From assembly GCA_003222235.1 (NCBI GenBank), contig QHVD01000214.1:1-5004 (forward strand): a stretch of DNA of 5,004 bases, written 5' to 3'. Origin of the DNA: Gemmatimonadota bacterium (GTDB lineage Bacteria; Gemmatimonadota; Gemmatimonadetes; Gemmatimonadales; GWC2-71-9). Both the position numbers and the translations under genes were made by a program. Shown here in pieces: positions 1 through 5,004 of this stretch. The notes under the pieces are model-generated. The model was not told the DNA's origin. It was given only the letters and a program-made list of their open reading frames with translations, and made no database searches. Within the stretch, counting starts at the first letter, position 1. The number at the start of each line of letters is the position of its first letter.

Positions 1-44
1 GGGCGACCGGGGTCGAACCGGCGACGTCCAGCTTGGGAAGCTGT
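1..44 (-). pseudogene. tRNA-Gly(CCC) 3'-half remnant, left copy
   Basis: Read on the minus strand, this holds part of the anticodon stem (44-40 with 32-28, four pairs and one A-G mismatch), the loop TTCCCAA with anticodon CCC (39-33), a five-base variable region (27-23), a fully paired T stem with one G-T (22-18 and 10-6), a TTCGACC T loop (17-11) and the first bases of the 3' acceptor strand. GTTCGA is the universal T-arm signature and CCC decodes glycine GGG codons. The 5' half (acceptor strand and D-arm) is absent, with unrelated repeat sequence in its place. It is therefore not a functional tRNA. The acceptor end runs off the window. Confidence 0.75.
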
Positions 45-49
45 CTGGG

Positions 50-71
50 CCCTTATGGGGCAAGGGTTTTT
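50..71 (+). terminator. Small hairpin with T5 tract, left repeat
   Basis: CCCTT (50-54) pairs with AAGGG (62-66) around a 7-nt loop, followed directly by TTTTT (67-71). This is the form of an intrinsic terminator for plus-strand transcription. No plus-strand gene lies upstream in the window, and read with the operon the T tract becomes a leading A tract, so it would not terminate the 888-aa gene's transcript in the classical way. The short stem makes strong activity doubtful. Confidence 0.3.
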
Positions 72-162
72 CGGCAGCGGTAGCAGAAATGGGATAACGC
101 AATACGTCGGCGACGCGCTCCGCTTTGACTATTCGCGGCCAGTGGTTCGCAGAACGGCTCAC

Positions 163-2829
163 TCATCCCGGCCGCCCGCGTGACAGGTCACGGCCACCGC
201 CCCCTCCTTGCCTGGTCGTTTCCACTGGCGCCGTCGAGGTGAGCGACTTTGCGAGGGCGGCGGCCTTGCCTGAGCCGTCGAGACCCGACAGGTAGTTTCG
301 GGCACCCGCAATCTGCAGTCCGCGGCCAGCGGTTGCCAGCAAATCGCTCAATGCGCCGAGCAGCGCATGCAGATCCGCACGTGGCGGTCCCTGCAGGGAG
401 GCCAGTGCGTGTTCGATGATCGTGACCATCGCTTCGGCATGCTGCCTCGACACGCGTCCCGCGTCGGCGAGTGATGCAGCCAGGCGCGAGCCGCTCATCA
501 CTTGTCCGTCGTACAACCGCGCCAGCGTCCGAGCGAGCGCAACGCCGTCCAGGCGGTCCTCGCGCACGACGGTGACAAGGACATCCGTGGCCAGCGTGCG
601 TTCCCCGGCCTCCTTCGCTCCCAGTCCGACGGCCAGCAGCAGCCGCGCCATCTCTCCGATCGGTTCCGTCGGCAGCAGCAGCGGCTCGAGGAAGTGCCGC
701 GCGTGCCAACGCGCTTGCCACCACTCGCTGTTCTGACCGATCTCGGCCGCCCCCCCGGCGTAGTACGGCTCTCTGTTCGCCGGCCAGACCGTAGCGACCC
801 AGCGGACTGCTTCCGACAGGCCCGCCGGACCTCGAGCCCAGGCTCCGCAGTATTCCGCGTCCCGGGGACTCGCCGGGGTCCATCCATCACCGAGCGCCGC
901 GAGGAACAGCTCGGGGACACGGTCGAGGCGCGGCTCGTCGCTCAACGGCGGGTCCACGCGCATGTAGAACCAAATCTGCTTGTATGTCTTCCCCTGGTAG
1001 CTCCGGGTCTCCACCTTCGAGCCGTACTCGAAGCGGAACCTCTCCGGGAGCGAAATCTCACCCGCGCGCAGCGCCGCCTGGAGGGCATCCGCCCGGCCCG
1101 CCTGGATCTCCAGGCGCGCGTGCTCTCGTCGCCGCGAAGCCAGGACGCTCGGATCGATGGCGCCACCGGGAGCCGTCGGCAACGACAGCATGGGTTGCCG
1201 CGTCCCCGACGCCGCACGCACGGCTACCTCGAGCACCCGATACGAGAGGAAGCCGAGGACGCTCCCGCGAATCCAGCTGGAGGCGCCCTTGGCTGCTGCG
1301 ACGTCCAGCGGCGGAAGCTCCCGAGCCTCTCCCGTGGCCCATGCGAGCACGAGACCCGCGATGTCTTCCCGCGGCGACATCCCGCGAAACGCCTCGCTGT
1401 TCGCCAGGACCTTACGGGCCCGGCGCGCCACCGGCTCGAGCCAGCGCAGCGTCTCGTCGGTCCGGTCGCACAATCGGGAGACGCCATCGATCGCGCGCTC
1501 CAGATCGTGGGCCTGCTCCACGCGCTCGAGAAGCCCCACGAGCAGCTCGACCAGCTCGGGCACCGCCTCGACGGGTGGGGCGAGCTCGGTCACCGTACCG
1601 GGCTCCGGTGCAACGGGGGCGATGGGAGAGGTCTTCGGCGGGAGCGCCTGCGGTCCGAGCCATCGCTGCAGAGGCTCCCGCAGCGATGGGGCGATGTTCG
1701 CCACTGCTCGCGCAAGGGCGTCTCTGACCTCCGGATCCAGATCGCCGACGCGTTCCAGGAACGCGAGCAGCTCCGGCTGCGATCCTCGCGATGCGCGCGC
1801 GAGGGCGTCGGCGGCGAGAAGAGCCCCTTGCCGTGAGCTCGGCAGCAGCTTGATCGCCGCCTTGACGGTGGCGATCGTCTTCGCCTCCAGGGCGGGCCTC
1901 AGACGGTCGATTGCCTGATCGGGAACGCCGCCGGCCAGTGCGAGCGCGCGGACCGCAAACGAGACCGTGGCCGGCACCGAGCTCGAGAGCAGCGCGACGT
2001 AGGCGGGAGCACGTTCGCGTCGCTCTTCTCTCGTCGGCTCGAGCCGTTCGTGAAACCGCGAAAACCAACCGGCGCGAAACGCTGCAAAGTCGCGGCGCAA
2101 GGCCGCGAGGCTGGCATCGAGAAGACGGCCGCGGGGTAGCTGCCCTTCGGCGCACAGCCTGGCAAGCGCCGAGCTCCAGGTTCGCGCGTCGGGAGAATAC
2201 TTGTCGTGGGCGGCGAGGCTGGCCTCGCCTCCGCCCTCCGCTTCGAAGAGGCGCCACACCTCGTGCTCGAACAGGCCCGTCGAGTCCGCCTTGAGGTCGT
2301 CATAGATGGTCGTGTGACGGCCCCCGAAGGCATTGATCATGTGAAGGATGTAGCCCGGATTGGCGGGCGACCCGATCCTCCCGGCTTGCACGAGAGACCG
2401 CATCAGCCTGAAGTGCGAATTCCAGCGTCTCGGAGTGTCGTCAGCGATCGCGTCGACGAACCCCTCCAGGTCTGTCGAGCGATTGATCAGGGTCTCCAGA
2501 GCCAGCTCATCGGATGGAAGAAACCCTCCTCCGAACTTGCGGAACTCCGCCGGCGTTACCGTGGCGAGCATGAGCACTTCGGCGCATTCGCGGACGCGGG
2601 CTCTCTCACCCTGGTACGGCCAGACCTTGCCTCTGTTATGTTTGATGTAGGCTTCGGCCAGCTCGGGCGGCGTGTCACGGTCGAAGTAGGTGTGATCGGT
2701 CACGTCGCGGAGCAGCCGGATCGCCGATCGGGCCAGCCGACGACGATCCACTTCGGGCATGTCCTTGACCGCGGCTCGGACCACCTCGAGGTCGCCGGCG
2801 AGGACCTGGTCCACCACAGCGGCCGGCAT
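163..2829 (-). CDS. Large alpha-helical solenoid (HEAT-like) protein, DUF6493-type, partner of the SWIM protein
   Basis: An 888-aa cytoplasmic protein with no signal peptide or membrane segment. Residues 1-265 are a helical N-terminal region containing WPYQGERARVRECAEVL. Residues about 273-392 form HEAT-like helix pairs (for example VPATVSFAVRALALA and DPEVRDALARAVANIA). A Pro-rich linker follows at 393-425, then a second helical region. At 547-567 the motif LSLPTAPGGAIDPSVLASRR resembles the TPT-x-G-x-I-x-P-x-VL signature I associate with DUF6493 proteins. A long helical C-terminal region runs to about 865. No catalytic motif is evident, so a scaffold or binding role is inferred. The ATG start is firm: it abuts the TGA of the SWIM gene (TGAATG) and has GGAAGG 7 nt upstream. 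The last ten or so residues (Gly-rich, then RDLSRGRPG) lie in repeat DNA and are probably not ancestral. The coding call is very secure; the family assignment is from memory and moderate; the function is unknown. Confidence 0.92.
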   Translation of the reverse strand: MPAAVVDQVLAGDLEVVRAAVKDMPEVDRRRLARSAIRLLRDVTDHTYFDRDTPPELAEAYIKHNRGKVWPYQGERARVRECAEVLMLATVTPAEFRKFGGGFLPSDELALETLINRSTDLEGFVDAIADDTPRRWNSHFRLMRSLVQAGRIGSPANPGYILHMINAFGGRHTTIYDDLKADSTGLFEHEVWRLFEAEGGGEASLAAHDKYSPDARTWSSALARLCAEGQLPRGRLLDASLAALRRDFAAFRAGWFSRFHERLEPTREERRERAPAYVALLSSSVPATVSFAVRALALAGGVPDQAIDRLRPALEAKTIATVKAAIKLLPSSRQGALLAADALARASRGSQPELLAFLERVGDLDPEVRDALARAVANIAPSLREPLQRWLGPQALPPKTSPIAPVAPEPGTVTELAPPVEAVPELVELLVGLLERVEQAHDLERAIDGVSRLCDRTDETLRWLEPVARRARKVLANSEAFRGMSPREDIAGLVLAWATGEARELPPLDVAAAKGASSWIRGSVLGFLSYRVLEVAVRAASGTRQPMLSLPTAPGGAIDPSVLASRRREHARLEIQAGRADALQAALRAGEISLPERFRFEYGSKVETRSYQGKTYKQIWFYMRVDPPLSDEPRLDRVPELFLAALGDGWTPASPRDAEYCGAWARGPAGLSEAVRWVATVWPANREPYYAGGAAEIGQNSEWWQARWHARHFLEPLLLPTEPIGEMARLLLAVGLGAKEAGERTLATDVLVTVVREDRLDGVALARTLARLYDGQVMSGSRLAASLADAGRVSRQHAEAMVTIIEHALASLQGPPRADLHALLGALSDLLATAGRGLQIAGARNYLSGLDGSGKAAALAKSLTSTAPVETTRQGGGGGRDLSRGRPG

Positions 2830-2842
2830 TCAGGCACCTTCC
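2827..2842 (-). promoter_or_regulatory. Coupled start: Shine-Dalgarno inside the SWIM gene and TGAATG junction
   Basis: On the minus strand GGAAGG (2842-2837) lies in the last codons of the SWIM gene. The TGA stop (2832-2830) is followed with no gap by the ATG (2829-2827) of the solenoid gene. Spacing from GGAAGG to ATG is 7 nt. This fixes the downstream start and indicates coupled translation of the two proteins. Confidence 0.8.
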
Positions 2843-4215
2843 GGAGTCGCACGGCCTGCCCGACGCGCGGCGAGTCGAGCCGCCAGCACGTGCTTGCACG
2901 GGCCGCGTCTGCCGGCGTACCGCCCCCACCACGGACACGTGCAGCGATCGTGGTCCGGTGCGAAGGTGACGCGGTGCTCGACATCGCGGCTCCGCACTCG
3001 CGCGCCGCCGTCCTCCAGCCGCACCTTGCCGGCATCGACCAGCTCGCGCGCCTCCGCCAGGCGCGGATTCATCTTCAGGAGCGCCTCGGCCCGAAGCGGC
3101 AGCTCGCGGTGGAAGTAGTCGCCCCGGGCAAGGTCGTAGCCCACTCGCCCCTGGGCCGCGAGGAACATGAGCGCGGACCGCGTCCGCTCGACCGAGAAAC
3201 CGGCCGCGGCCGCCAATCGGTCGACGTCGACCGGGTGGCCCCAGCCCAGGTGCGAGCGGATGACGCCGGCATCGGACGCTGCGTCGCTCGAGGCGAGGTC
3301 GAGCAGCAGCCCGCCCTCTCCGGAGAAGCCCCGATTGACCTCGGGACTGAGCACGATCGTGAAGCGCGCCGAGTCGAGGGTGAGCTCCCAGGCGGTGGCG
3401 CTCGGCGCGGCGTTCGTCGCCGCGTCGACTCCGTAGACCCGGAGTCGCGACGCGAAGCGCAGCAGCGGCTCGAGCGATCGAAGTCGCTCCGGACCTGCCA
3501 GACATGCCGCACCGGGCGCGGGCCTAGAGCTCAACCGTAGCGATCGGCTGGCTGGATGCGCCCACAACACGTGGCGCGACGACCGCGGCAGAGACCGCAG
3601 AAAGCCGCCTGCCTCGGCCATCGTGAGATCCGCCAGCAGCCTCAGCTCGCCTGCTGCCACCTGGACCTCGGCGAAGCCCCTTACCCAGCGCTCGGACAGC
3701 GGGACCTTCTGCTCGATCGCCTGGCCGCCGAAGGTCCTGACGCCGACCTCGTCGGCGCCGACGTGCAGGCGCACCGGCTGACGGCCCGTCACCCTGGCGA
3801 GCGCCTCCCGCATCGGCGGGTTGAAGTCCACGTTGGTGGTGCCGATCGCAACCGGGGCTCGGTCCAGGCCATCGGCCAGGACGTCCACCCTTGCGTACGC
3901 GCCGCAGCACGCAGAGAACGACTCGAAGCGGAGCTGCGCACTCTCGCTGGTGACGACCGGGTCCGCCGAGCGCCGGATCGCCGCGACCATGCCCGGCGGC
4001 GTGTAGTAGCGGGTGCGCGCCACCCTGGCGCAGGTGAGCAGAGCGACCGCGGTCTGCTCGGGTTGCTCCAGGAAGCCGTCGAAGAACCTGGGGTGACGGG
4101 CCGGTTCACCCTCGACGTTGCCGCCCGAGGTGGCCAGCACGACGTCCGTGCGCCGGTCCAGCGTACGCACTTCGGATGGCGCCAGGTATCGGTATACCTG
4201 TTCGGCGACGGCCAC
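2830..4215 (-). CDS. SWIM zinc-finger protein with winged-helix-like segment
   Basis: A 461-aa soluble protein. The SWIM zinc site is at the C-terminus: Cys425-x-Cys427-x12-Cys440-Lys-His442, a complete CxC-xn-CxH set. SWIM domains bind zinc and are linked to DNA or protein binding. Residues 99-110 (SFSACCGAYARV) and 125-141 (GTTNVDFNPPMREALAR) match blocks I recognise from bacterial SWIM proteins of this class, and YRYLAPSEV near the N-terminus is also typical. Residues about 325-365 (DVDRLAAAAGFSVERTRSAL, then an aromatic and charged wing) read as a winged helix. The start is GTG at 4215. The frame is open upstream back to a TGA near 4283 but contains no ATG, GTG or TTG there, and no clear Shine-Dalgarno is visible, so this start rests on family-like N-terminal length. 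It is first in the two-gene unit and translationally coupled to the 888-aa gene. Coding and SWIM calls are secure; molecular role unknown. Confidence 0.92.
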   Translation of the reverse strand: MAVAEQVYRYLAPSEVRTLDRRTDVVLATSGGNVEGEPARHPRFFDGFLEQPEQTAVALLTCARVARTRYYTPPGMVAAIRRSADPVVTSESAQLRFESFSACCGAYARVDVLADGLDRAPVAIGTTNVDFNPPMREALARVTGRQPVRLHVGADEVGVRTFGGQAIEQKVPLSERWVRGFAEVQVAAGELRLLADLTMAEAGGFLRSLPRSSRHVLWAHPASRSLRLSSRPAPGAACLAGPERLRSLEPLLRFASRLRVYGVDAATNAAPSATAWELTLDSARFTIVLSPEVNRGFSGEGGLLLDLASSDAASDAGVIRSHLGWGHPVDVDRLAAAAGFSVERTRSALMFLAAQGRVGYDLARGDYFHRELPLRAEALLKMNPRLAEARELVDAGKVRLEDGGARVRSRDVEHRVTFAPDHDRCTCPWWGRYAGRRGPCKHVLAARLAARRAGRATPEGA

Positions 4216-4280
4216 GGCCGACCATATCGCCGTCGGAGTGGGCGAGTAAACAGATTTTTGGGGTTCAGCGGCCGTCGCGA

Positions 4281-4306
4281 GTCAGGCTCAGTGGTAGAGC
4301 ACCACG
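4281..4306 (+). pseudogene. Orphan tRNA D-arm fragment (tRNA-Gly-like 5' half)
   Basis: The plus strand carries GCTCAGTGGTAGAGCACCAC (4286-4305), which equals the D-arm and start of the anticodon stem of common bacterial glycine tRNAs. The D stem is GCTC (4286-4289) with GAGC (4297-4300), and the loop is AGTGGTA. The match ends there: the next bases cannot pair with the anticodon stem and no T-arm follows. The seven bases where the acceptor strand should be (GCGAGTC) have no partner downstream. It is a fragment, on the opposite strand from the two 3'-half remnants. Confidence 0.6.
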
Positions 4307-4435
4307 CTCCGTCTCGCCGCACTGCATTCGGCTCGACGAGCTAACGCCCGGGCACCTGGTCGCGAGAGGCACTCCGCGATGCGCGCGTTGACGCCGAGTT
4401 TCTGGACGAATGACCCGCGAGCTCGAGCCGCCGAC

Positions 4436-4450
4436 CCGGAACTCTTCCGG
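4436..4450. repeat. Short perfect inverted repeat
   Basis: CCGGAA (4436-4441) and TTCCGG (4445-4450) are perfect inverted arms around CTC, in the spacer upstream of the SWIM gene. This could be a protein-binding palindrome or chance in GC-rich DNA. It is not supported by a second copy. Confidence 0.25.
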
Positions 4451-4507
4451 TAGCGCGCGGGGCGTCGAGCGTCAAAGAGCCCTTCGTGTTCTACGGCTTC
4501 CGCTGAG

Positions 4508-4554
4508 AGCGGGCGACCGGGGTCGAATCGGCGACGTCCAGCTTGGGAAGCTTT
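4508..4554 (-). pseudogene. tRNA-Gly(CCC) 3'-half remnant, right copy
   Basis: This has the same structure as the left remnant but is complete to the discriminator. The anticodon loop is TTCCCAA (4549-4543), the variable region is 4537-4533, the T loop is TTCGACC (4527-4521), the 3' acceptor strand is CGCCCGC (4515-4509) and the discriminator is T (4508). It is more decayed: the base before the T loop is A rather than G, which breaks the closing T-stem pair, and the 5' anticodon stem AAAGC pairs poorly with GCTGG. CTC follows in place of CCA. No 5' half is present. Confidence 0.75.
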
Positions 4555-4559
4555 CTTGG

Positions 4560-4581
4560 CCCTTGTGGGGCAAGGGTTTTT
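4560..4581 (+). terminator. Small hairpin with T5 tract, right repeat
   Basis: CCCTTG (4560-4565) pairs perfectly with CAAGGG (4571-4576) around a TGGGG loop, followed by TTTTT (4577-4581). It is one pair longer than the left copy, where A replaces the last G of the left arm. The orientation suits plus-strand transcripts. It may be terminator-like or simply a structural part of the repeat. Confidence 0.35.
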
Positions 4582-4723
4582 CGGCGGCGGTAGCAGAAAG
4601 GGGATAACGCAATACTCCGGCGCCGCGGTCAGCTTTCGGCAATTTCGCCGTCCGCCGCCTGGCGGGATGGCTCGCCTTCGCTGCCCGTGACAGGTCGCGC
4701 CGACCGCGCCCCACCGCCGAGCG

Positions 4724-4786
4724 CTAGCTAGCAGCTCCGGTAGCAGTTTTCGGTAACCGCCGCTTGATGACATCCACATCGGCCAT
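4724..4786 (-). pseudogene. Possible 5' fragment of a truncated operon gene (20 codons)
   Basis: An ATG at 4786 has AAGGGG (4801-4796) 9 nt upstream and lies 54 nt after the stop of the preceding gene, the normal layout for the next gene of an operon. The frame reads MADVDVIKRRLPKTATGAAS and then TAG at 4726-4724. The first part looks like an ordinary protein start. The end coincides with the palindrome GCTAGCTAGC (4723-4732), a few bases before sequence homologous to the other repeat copy begins. I infer that the head of a gene was cut off where repeat DNA joined it. The alternatives are a genuine 20-aa leader peptide or a chance ORF. No family is recognised. Confidence 0.35.
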
Positions 4787-4801
4787 GCGGTGAATCCCCT
4801 T
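4787..4801 (-). promoter_or_regulatory. Shine-Dalgarno before the truncated ORF
   Basis: AAGGGG (4801-4796) stands 9 nt before the ATG at 4786. It is the main reason to treat the 20-codon ORF as a real gene head rather than chance. Confidence 0.4.
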
Positions 4802-4814
4802 CGAGTCTCCTTGG

Positions 4815-4830
4815 CCGACCCGCTGGTCGG
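4815..4830. terminator. GC-rich hairpin between the partial gene and the truncated ORF
   Basis: CCGACC (4815-4820) and GGTCGG (4825-4830) form a perfect 6-bp stem with a 4-nt loop, starting about 10 nt after the stop of the partial gene. There is no T tract on the minus-strand side, so it could be a weak pause or mRNA 3' end element rather than a true intrinsic terminator. Confidence 0.3.
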
Positions 4831-4840
4831 GAGCTGCACG

Positions 4841-5004
4841 CTAACCCGTCCAGCCCCACTTCTCCTTGTTCTGGACGACCTGCTCGGGGCTCGGGTGCTC
4901 GATCTTCTTGTACGGGGGGACCTTGAAGTCGCTCATGTTCTCCATGACCTTGTAGTTGAGTGGCGTGTCGTCCTTGAACGCCTCGGGCACGGCGATCTCC
5001 TCGA
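4841..5004 (-). CDS. C-terminal 53 codons of an unidentified protein (cut by window edge)
   Basis: A minus-strand frame enters at the right edge and ends at TAG (4843-4841). The 53 visible residues begin EEIAVPEAFKDD and end NKEKWGWTG. Codon use is typical of a real high-GC gene, with third positions almost all G or C (GAG, ATC, GCC, GTG, CCC). The segment is rich in Lys, Glu, Pro and aromatics (KVPPYKKIEHPSPEQVV) and has no membrane helix. It reads as a soluble C-terminal tail. I do not recognise the family and assign no function. It is followed by a 54-nt spacer with a GC-rich hairpin, then the start of a second, truncated gene, so it was probably upstream in a separate operon from the SWIM pair. 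Confidence 0.75.
   Translation of the reverse strand, partial: EEIAVPEAFKDDTPLNYKVMENMSDFKVPPYKKIEHPSPEQVVQNKEKWGWTG

Larger units (their letters stand above)
1..205. repeat. Direct repeat, left copy (tRNA-Gly 3' half plus associated segment)
   Basis: Positions 1-110 match 4511-4620 at 102 of 110 columns with no gaps. The longest identical runs are 24 nt (19-42) and 20 nt (56-75). Similarity fades through about 111-170 but is collinear, with GCTTT at 122-126 and GGCTC at 156-160. It recovers around TGACAGGTC (181-189, matching 4688-4696, a shift of only 3 nt) and ends near 205. The copy overlaps the last codons of the 888-aa gene and probably continues beyond the left window edge. Within it, read on the minus strand, are a hairpin and then the 3' half of a glycine tRNA. 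Confidence 0.9.
4216..4507. other. Gene-free spacer upstream of the SWIM gene
   Basis: No credible gene is present. The promoter of the two-gene unit should lie here. The only AT-rich dip is about 4248-4266 (AAACAG, then a T run), but I cannot find a convincing pair of -35 and -10 boxes on the minus strand. The stretch contains the orphan D-arm (4281-4306) and the CCGGAA/TTCCGG palindrome (4436-4450). The rest, about 4307-4435 and 4451-4507, shows nothing I can name. Confidence 0.6.
4508..4717. repeat. Direct repeat, right copy (tRNA-Gly 3' half plus associated segment)
   Basis: This is the same repeat in the same orientation as the one at the left edge, offset by 4510 bp. Homology is strongest over 4511-4620, decays to about 4681, and returns at 4682-4717 around TGACAGGTC. 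It has its own complete left end, where the tRNA-derived part finishes at the discriminator base (4508) and is followed on the minus strand by CTC rather than CCA. The minus strand stays open across the copy in one frame, but I see no reason to call a gene. It separates the truncated gene head from the SWIM pair. Confidence 0.9.

Noticed and set aside
1..179. An intron-like or split tRNA-Gly with GCGGGCG at 179-173 (minus strand) as the 5' acceptor strand for the 3' half at 1-44
   Set aside because: GCGGGCG pairs with the acceptor strand, and GTTC/GAAC at 146-156 mimics a D stem. But the right copy does not keep either element, the D loop is wrong, and such 7-mers are frequent at this GC content.
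502..1836. A 444-codon open frame on the plus strand, antisense to the 888-aa gene
   Set aside because: Its protein is Arg/Pro-rich with no recognisable domain. It mirrors the strongly GC-biased third positions of the real gene, a common artefact in high-GC DNA.
2206..3540. A second long plus-strand open frame spanning the junction of the two real genes
   Set aside because: It runs across both minus-strand genes, lacks family features and has low-complexity Arg-rich composition, so it is treated as a shadow frame.
4337..4347. An integron attC-like CTAACGCCC motif
   Set aside because: It does not fit the attC core consensus, and no matching inverse core or palindromic attC body lies nearby. 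The repeats do not have attC form either.
4288..4839. A 183-codon minus-strand frame through the repeat and spacer
   Set aside because: It crosses the repeat, the tRNA remnant and the orphan D-arm, starts without a Shine-Dalgarno and has no recognisable protein features.
1..5004. CRISPR array, insertion sequence or integrase gene
   Set aside because: No short regularly spaced repeats, no transposase or recombinase motifs, and no terminal inverted repeats with target duplications were seen on either strand.

Overview
The window is high-GC DNA (roughly two thirds G+C by eye) with GTG/ATG starts and strongly G/C-biased third codon positions. This fits a high-GC soil-type bacterium. A myxobacterium-like or actinobacterium-like host is my best guess from the protein family type, but nothing here fixes the phylum. 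Every credible gene is on the minus strand, so the operon reads from right to left.

Layout from right to left: (1) 5004-4841, the last 53 codons of a gene that enters from outside the window and that I cannot name. (2) 4786-4724, a well-formed gene start with a Shine-Dalgarno sequence that hits a stop after 20 codons, probably the head of a broken operon gene. (3) About 4717-4508, repeat copy R, whose far end is the 3' half of a glycine tRNA with anticodon CCC, fused to a non-tRNA segment carrying a small hairpin and T5 tract. (4) 4507-4216, a spacer with no gene but with an orphan tRNA-Gly D-arm fragment on the plus strand. (5) 4215-2830, a SWIM zinc-finger protein of 461 aa. (6) 2829-163, a large alpha-solenoid (HEAT-like) protein of 888 aa resembling the DUF6493 type, whose ATG directly abuts the TGA of the SWIM gene. 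(7) About 205-1, repeat copy L, in direct orientation with copy R (102 of 110 core positions identical, no gaps) and again ending in the tRNA-Gly(CCC) 3' half.

The two complete genes look like one translationally coupled unit. The SWIM protein has a winged-helix-like segment and a C-terminal CxC-x12-CxH zinc site suited to binding nucleic acid or protein. Its partner is a long helical-repeat scaffold. SWIM plus large solenoid pairs recur in bacteria, but I know of no established function for them.

The most interesting feature is architectural. A complete two-gene cassette sits between two direct repeats about 4.5 kb apart, both built on a tRNA-Gly 3' end. One repeat supplies the C-terminal tail and stop codon of the 888-aa protein, and the other lies against a truncated gene. 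This is what an old integration, a tandem duplication or a spreading tRNA-derived repeat would leave. No integrase, transposase, CRISPR array or intact RNA gene is visible.
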